From: JACPAB01 sp964366725
Lineage (GTDB): Bacteria > Patescibacteriota > Minisyncoccia > 2-02-FULL-40-12 > GWA2-44-9
DNA: 6,315 nucleotides
Reading direction: 5' to 3'
Assembly: GCA_964366725.1 (NCBI GenBank)
Contig: CAYIUL010000030.1
Span: forward strand, 1-6,315
Numbering within the stretch: the first letter of the stretch is position 1; each line of letters starts with the position of its first letter. The translations under genes were made by a program, and so were the position numbers. Below are positions 4,365 through 6,315 of this stretch, piece by piece. The notes below the pieces were generated by a model. The model saw nothing but the letters and a program-made list of their open reading frames with translations, was not told where the DNA came from and did no database searches.

Positions 4365-6236
4365 TTATACCTCAATGAGGACGGGCAATACCATCGGCCT
4401 TCGCTCTGTTTTCTGGAACAGAAATAACCCGATCTGGTTCCTGATGGCGTCTTTAAGGTAGGCGAGGTTTGTTTCTTGTCCCGCCGATTTGTTCTCTACA
4501 ATGAATCTTATCCTCTTTCTGACCTGGGACAAAAGCTCCTTATTCTCTTTTAGATATACGAATCCCCTGGAAATAATGTCGGGACTGCCCCGAACCTGAC
4601 CCGTTTTCGAGTCAATAAGCGCGATGATGACGAACATGCCGTCCTCGGCCAGTATCTGCCTGTCCCTTAAGACGACGTTTCCCACGTCGCCGATGCCAAG
4701 CCCGTCAACGAAAACGTAATCAGACGGCGCTTTTGCCTTATCGAACCACCATTTGTCTTTTTCCACGTTGATTATGGTCCCATTGTCCGCGATTATGACG
4801 TTCTCTTCCGGAATGCCTTCTTCCTGGGCCATTAAGCCGTGGTTGACCATCATTGAGTATTGGCCGTGGATAGGAAGCATGAATTTGGGTTTGATCAAGC
4901 GGATCATTTGTCTTAAGTCCTCTTTATTTCCATGTCCTCCGGTATGGACGTCAAGCATCTGGTAGTTGAAGACCTTGGCCCCGTTCCTGTATAACTGGTC
5001 TTTCAGAAATTGAACGCTGACCTCGTTTCCGGGGATAACCGAAGACGAGAAGATGTAAGTATCGTTCTTTGTCGTTCGCAAGTGGCGGTGTTCTCCGTTG
5101 GCAATTCTCATCAGAACGGCATTTCCTTCTCCTTGGGCTCCAGTGACGCAAGCGACGACCTTTTCTTTGGGGTAATCGTGGACCTCATCCATGCTTATCT
5201 GGGTGCCCTTATTTATTTTTAAGTAGCCGAACTTTTTACATATTTCGACATTAGTTTTCATTGAGTATCCGTCAAACACCACTTTTCGTCCGAATTTTTC
5301 CGCTATCGTGATTACTTGCTGGATCCTGTTGATAAGCGAGGCGAAAGTTCCAAGAATGATCATTCCGGTCGCTTCGCGAAAAAGCTTCTCCAGGTTGGCC
5401 GTAACGTCTTGTTCGGATAAGGAATGCCCTTCTTTCTCGGCTCCGGTCGAGTCGGACATCAGCACCAGCACCCCTTCTTCCGCGAGTTTCTTCATTTCGT
5501 CAATATCCGCCGGCAGGTCATTTACCGGCGTATCGTCAAACTTAAAGTCGGAAGTGTGGACAATATTGCCGACCGGCGTCTTTATGATAATTTCAAGGTC
5601 GTCGGGGATAGAGTGGTTTATCCTTAAGACCTTAACCGCCAGCTTATCGCTTATTTTTATTTCATCCCCGGCTTTTATTTCGTTTATTTCCAGAGGTTTT
5701 TGGAACTTAAAATCCTCCTGCCGCTTAAGAAGGATCGCTTTGGTCAAAGGAGCGGCATATATGTCCGGATCGCCTATTCTGTCTCTTATGAACGGCAAAG
5801 CGCCGATGTGGTCCATGTGGCCGTGCGTGAAGAACATGGCTTTGACCATATCTTTTTTGTCGTCAAGATACCCGGCGTTGGGAATTATAAAATCAATACC
5901 GGGCATATCTTCTCGCGGGAACCTTACGCCGGCGTCGATCAATATGATCTCGTTGTCATATTGGACGGCCGACATGTTCCGGCCAACCTCACCGAGACCT
6001 CCGAAATGGATTATCTTCAGGCCGCCTGTTTGAGCGACTCGAGCGTGGTCTTCCGGAGAACCCTCGTGGTGGCCCTGCTGGAGGACCCGCACTTTTCTTA
6101 TAAGCGGCTTTTGCCAGCGCCTGTCGCCTAAACGAGGGGCGCGTCTGCCCCTTGAACGCGCAGGCCTGTTTTCGGCCTGCGGCTCGCCCGAATGACTCGG
6201 TCGGTCGGGTTTTTCTTTGTTTTTTTGAGTTATCAT
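4365..6236 (-). CDS. rnj: Ribonuclease J (metallo-beta-lactamase/beta-CASP RNase) with a basic N-terminal extension
   Basis: RNase J is a cytoplasmic 5'-3' exonuclease and endonuclease that matures and degrades mRNA and rRNA, central to bacteria lacking RNase E. The catalytic motifs are HGHMDH (138-143), INHSIPD (206-212), HTSDFKFDD (227-235), the beta-CASP segments DSTGAEKEGHS (262-272) and TGAQGEGNA (365-373), HTGGHG (431-436) and PIHGQY (455-460). The last differs from the common PxHGEY by Gln for Glu. The C-terminal RNase J domain, including SRGFVYLKENKEL (556-568), is complete. The ATG at 6234-6236 gives 623 residues. The frame stays open upstream to 6284, but those 16 extra codons would lie inside the tRNA-Leu gene. 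The first 70 or so residues are Arg/Pro/Gly-rich and probably disordered, about 64 residues longer than Bacillus subtilis RNase J1 before the HxHxDH motif. No Shine-Dalgarno precedes the ATG. It is likely co-transcribed with the upstream tRNA and downstream trpS. Confidence 0.95.
   Translation of the reverse strand: MITQKNKEKPDRPSHSGEPQAENRPARSRGRRAPRLGDRRWQKPLIRKVRVLQQGHHEGSPEDHARVAQTGGLKIIHFGGLGEVGRNMSAVQYDNEIILIDAGVRFPREDMPGIDFIIPNAGYLDDKKDMVKAMFFTHGHMDHIGALPFIRDRIGDPDIYAAPLTKAILLKRQEDFKFQKPLEINEIKAGDEIKISDKLAVKVLRINHSIPDDLEIIIKTPVGNIVHTSDFKFDDTPVNDLPADIDEMKKLAEEGVLVLMSDSTGAEKEGHSLSEQDVTANLEKLFREATGMIILGTFASLINRIQQVITIAEKFGRKVVFDGYSMKTNVEICKKFGYLKINKGTQISMDEVHDYPKEKVVACVTGAQGEGNAVLMRIANGEHRHLRTTKNDTYIFSSSVIPGNEVSVQFLKDQLYRNGAKVFNYQMLDVHTGGHGNKEDLRQMIRLIKPKFMLPIHGQYSMMVNHGLMAQEEGIPEENVIIADNGTIINVEKDKWWFDKAKAPSDYVFVDGLGIGDVGNVVLRDRQILAEDGMFVIIALIDSKTGQVRGSPDIISRGFVYLKENKELLSQVRKRIRFIVENKSAGQETNLAYLKDAIRNQIGLFLFQKTERRPMVLPVLIEV
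6135..6181. repeat. Two adjacent hairpins inside the rnj N-terminal extension
   Basis: The first is aggggc at 6135-6140 with gcccct at 6147-6152 (6 bp, 6-base loop). The second is cgcaggcc at 6159-6166 with ggcctgcg at 6174-6181 (8 bp, 7-base loop). They encode part of the Arg/Pro-rich tail (about ENRPARSRGRRAPR). They may simply reflect GC-rich low-complexity coding, or may be remains of a small palindromic element comparable to the one in ychF, though they share no clear sequence with it. Confidence 0.4.
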
Positions 6237-6257
6237 ATTTTTTATAATGTCGAAGTG

Positions 6258-6315
6258 TGGGCGAGGGGAGATTTGAACTCCCACGGACTTGCGTCCATAC
6301 GGCCCTGAACCGTAC
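6258..6315 (-). tRNA. tRNA-Leu (anticodon CAG), 3' part; 5' part lies beyond the window
   Basis: Read on the minus strand, the anticodon stem is TACGG (6314-6310) pairing with CCGTA (6302-6298) around the 7-base loop TTCAGGG, which places CAG at 6307-6305. A long variable arm, GGAC-GCAA-GTCC (6296-6285), marks a class II tRNA, and with CAG this means leucine. The T arm is GGGAG-TTCAAAT-CTCCC (6282-6266). The acceptor 3' strand CTCGCCC (6265-6259) is followed by discriminator A (6258), as expected for tRNA-Leu. CCA is not encoded: the bases after A73 read CAC, so a CCA-adding enzyme is needed. The D arm and the 5' acceptor strand, expected to read GGGCGAG, are outside the window. Confidence 0.95.

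Noticed and set aside
5308..6033. 241-codon plus-strand open frame opposite RNase J.
   Set aside because: Ser/Ile/Phe-rich antisense shadow of a well-conserved gene, with no ribosome binding site or known motif.
6187..6209. Short inverted repeat cccga/tcggg near the rnj start.
   Set aside because: A 5-bp stem with a 13-base loop in GC-rich coding sequence is within chance expectation.
6237..6284. Upstream extension of the RNase J reading frame to an ATG at 6284 (begins MGVQISPRPH).
   Set aside because: These codons lie within the T and variable arms of the tRNA-Leu gene; the peptide is a translated tRNA end, so the ATG at 6236 is preferred.
1..6315. CRISPR array, insertion sequence, prophage or alternative genetic code.
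   Set aside because: No regularly spaced direct repeats, no transposase or integrase-like protein, no phage genes, and no in-frame TGA in any conserved gene; TGA ends trpS and is followed directly by TAA.

Overview
This 6.3 kb window is a compact, mostly gene-filled bacterial chromosome segment. The features suggest, but do not prove, a Candidate Phyla Radiation (Patescibacteria/Parcubacteria-like) genome. The evidence is tight gene spacing, several starts with little or no leader or Shine-Dalgarno sequence, a tRNA gene without an encoded CCA end, a palindromic element inserted in frame in a housekeeping gene, and RNase J as the visible mRNA nuclease. Stop usage (TAA, TAG, TGA) with no in-frame TGA fits genetic code 11. 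That placement is inference.

Layout. Positions 1-607 (minus) hold the N-terminal third to half of the ATPase YchF. It carries a 71-bp palindromic insertion and has almost no coiled-coil segment. Positions 608-749 form a divergent control region with a textbook TTGACA-16-TATAAT promoter reading right and a weaker -10 for ychF reading left. Positions 750-1292 (plus) encode a two-helix membrane protein I do not recognise. It is GC-richer than its surroundings and closed by its own hairpin-plus-T terminator at 1319-1347. Positions 1346-2029 and 2046-2516 (both minus) are a sugar-phosphate nucleotidyltransferase and an upstream Nudix hydrolase, probably co-transcribed. A 49-bp divergent promoter region follows. 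Positions 2566-3375 (plus) encode a HAD-IIB, phosphomannomutase-like phosphatase, which overlaps tail-to-tail by 26 bp with trpS. Positions 3350-4357 (trpS) and 4365-6236 (RNase J) are on the minus strand with 7 bp between them. They sit directly downstream of a tRNA-Leu(CAG) gene that enters from the right edge (6258-6315).

How the genes fit together. The minus-strand series tRNA-Leu, rnj, trpS looks like one information-processing transcription unit (tRNA, RNA decay and maturation, tRNA charging). The nucleotidyltransferase, Nudix and PMM-like genes plausibly belong to sugar-phosphate and nucleotide-sugar metabolism, but the motifs do not fix their substrates. I see no CRISPR array, transposase, phage gene, toxin-antitoxin pair or obvious new multi-gene system. 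The most unusual items are the two structural changes in YchF and the self-contained transcription unit at 639-1347.
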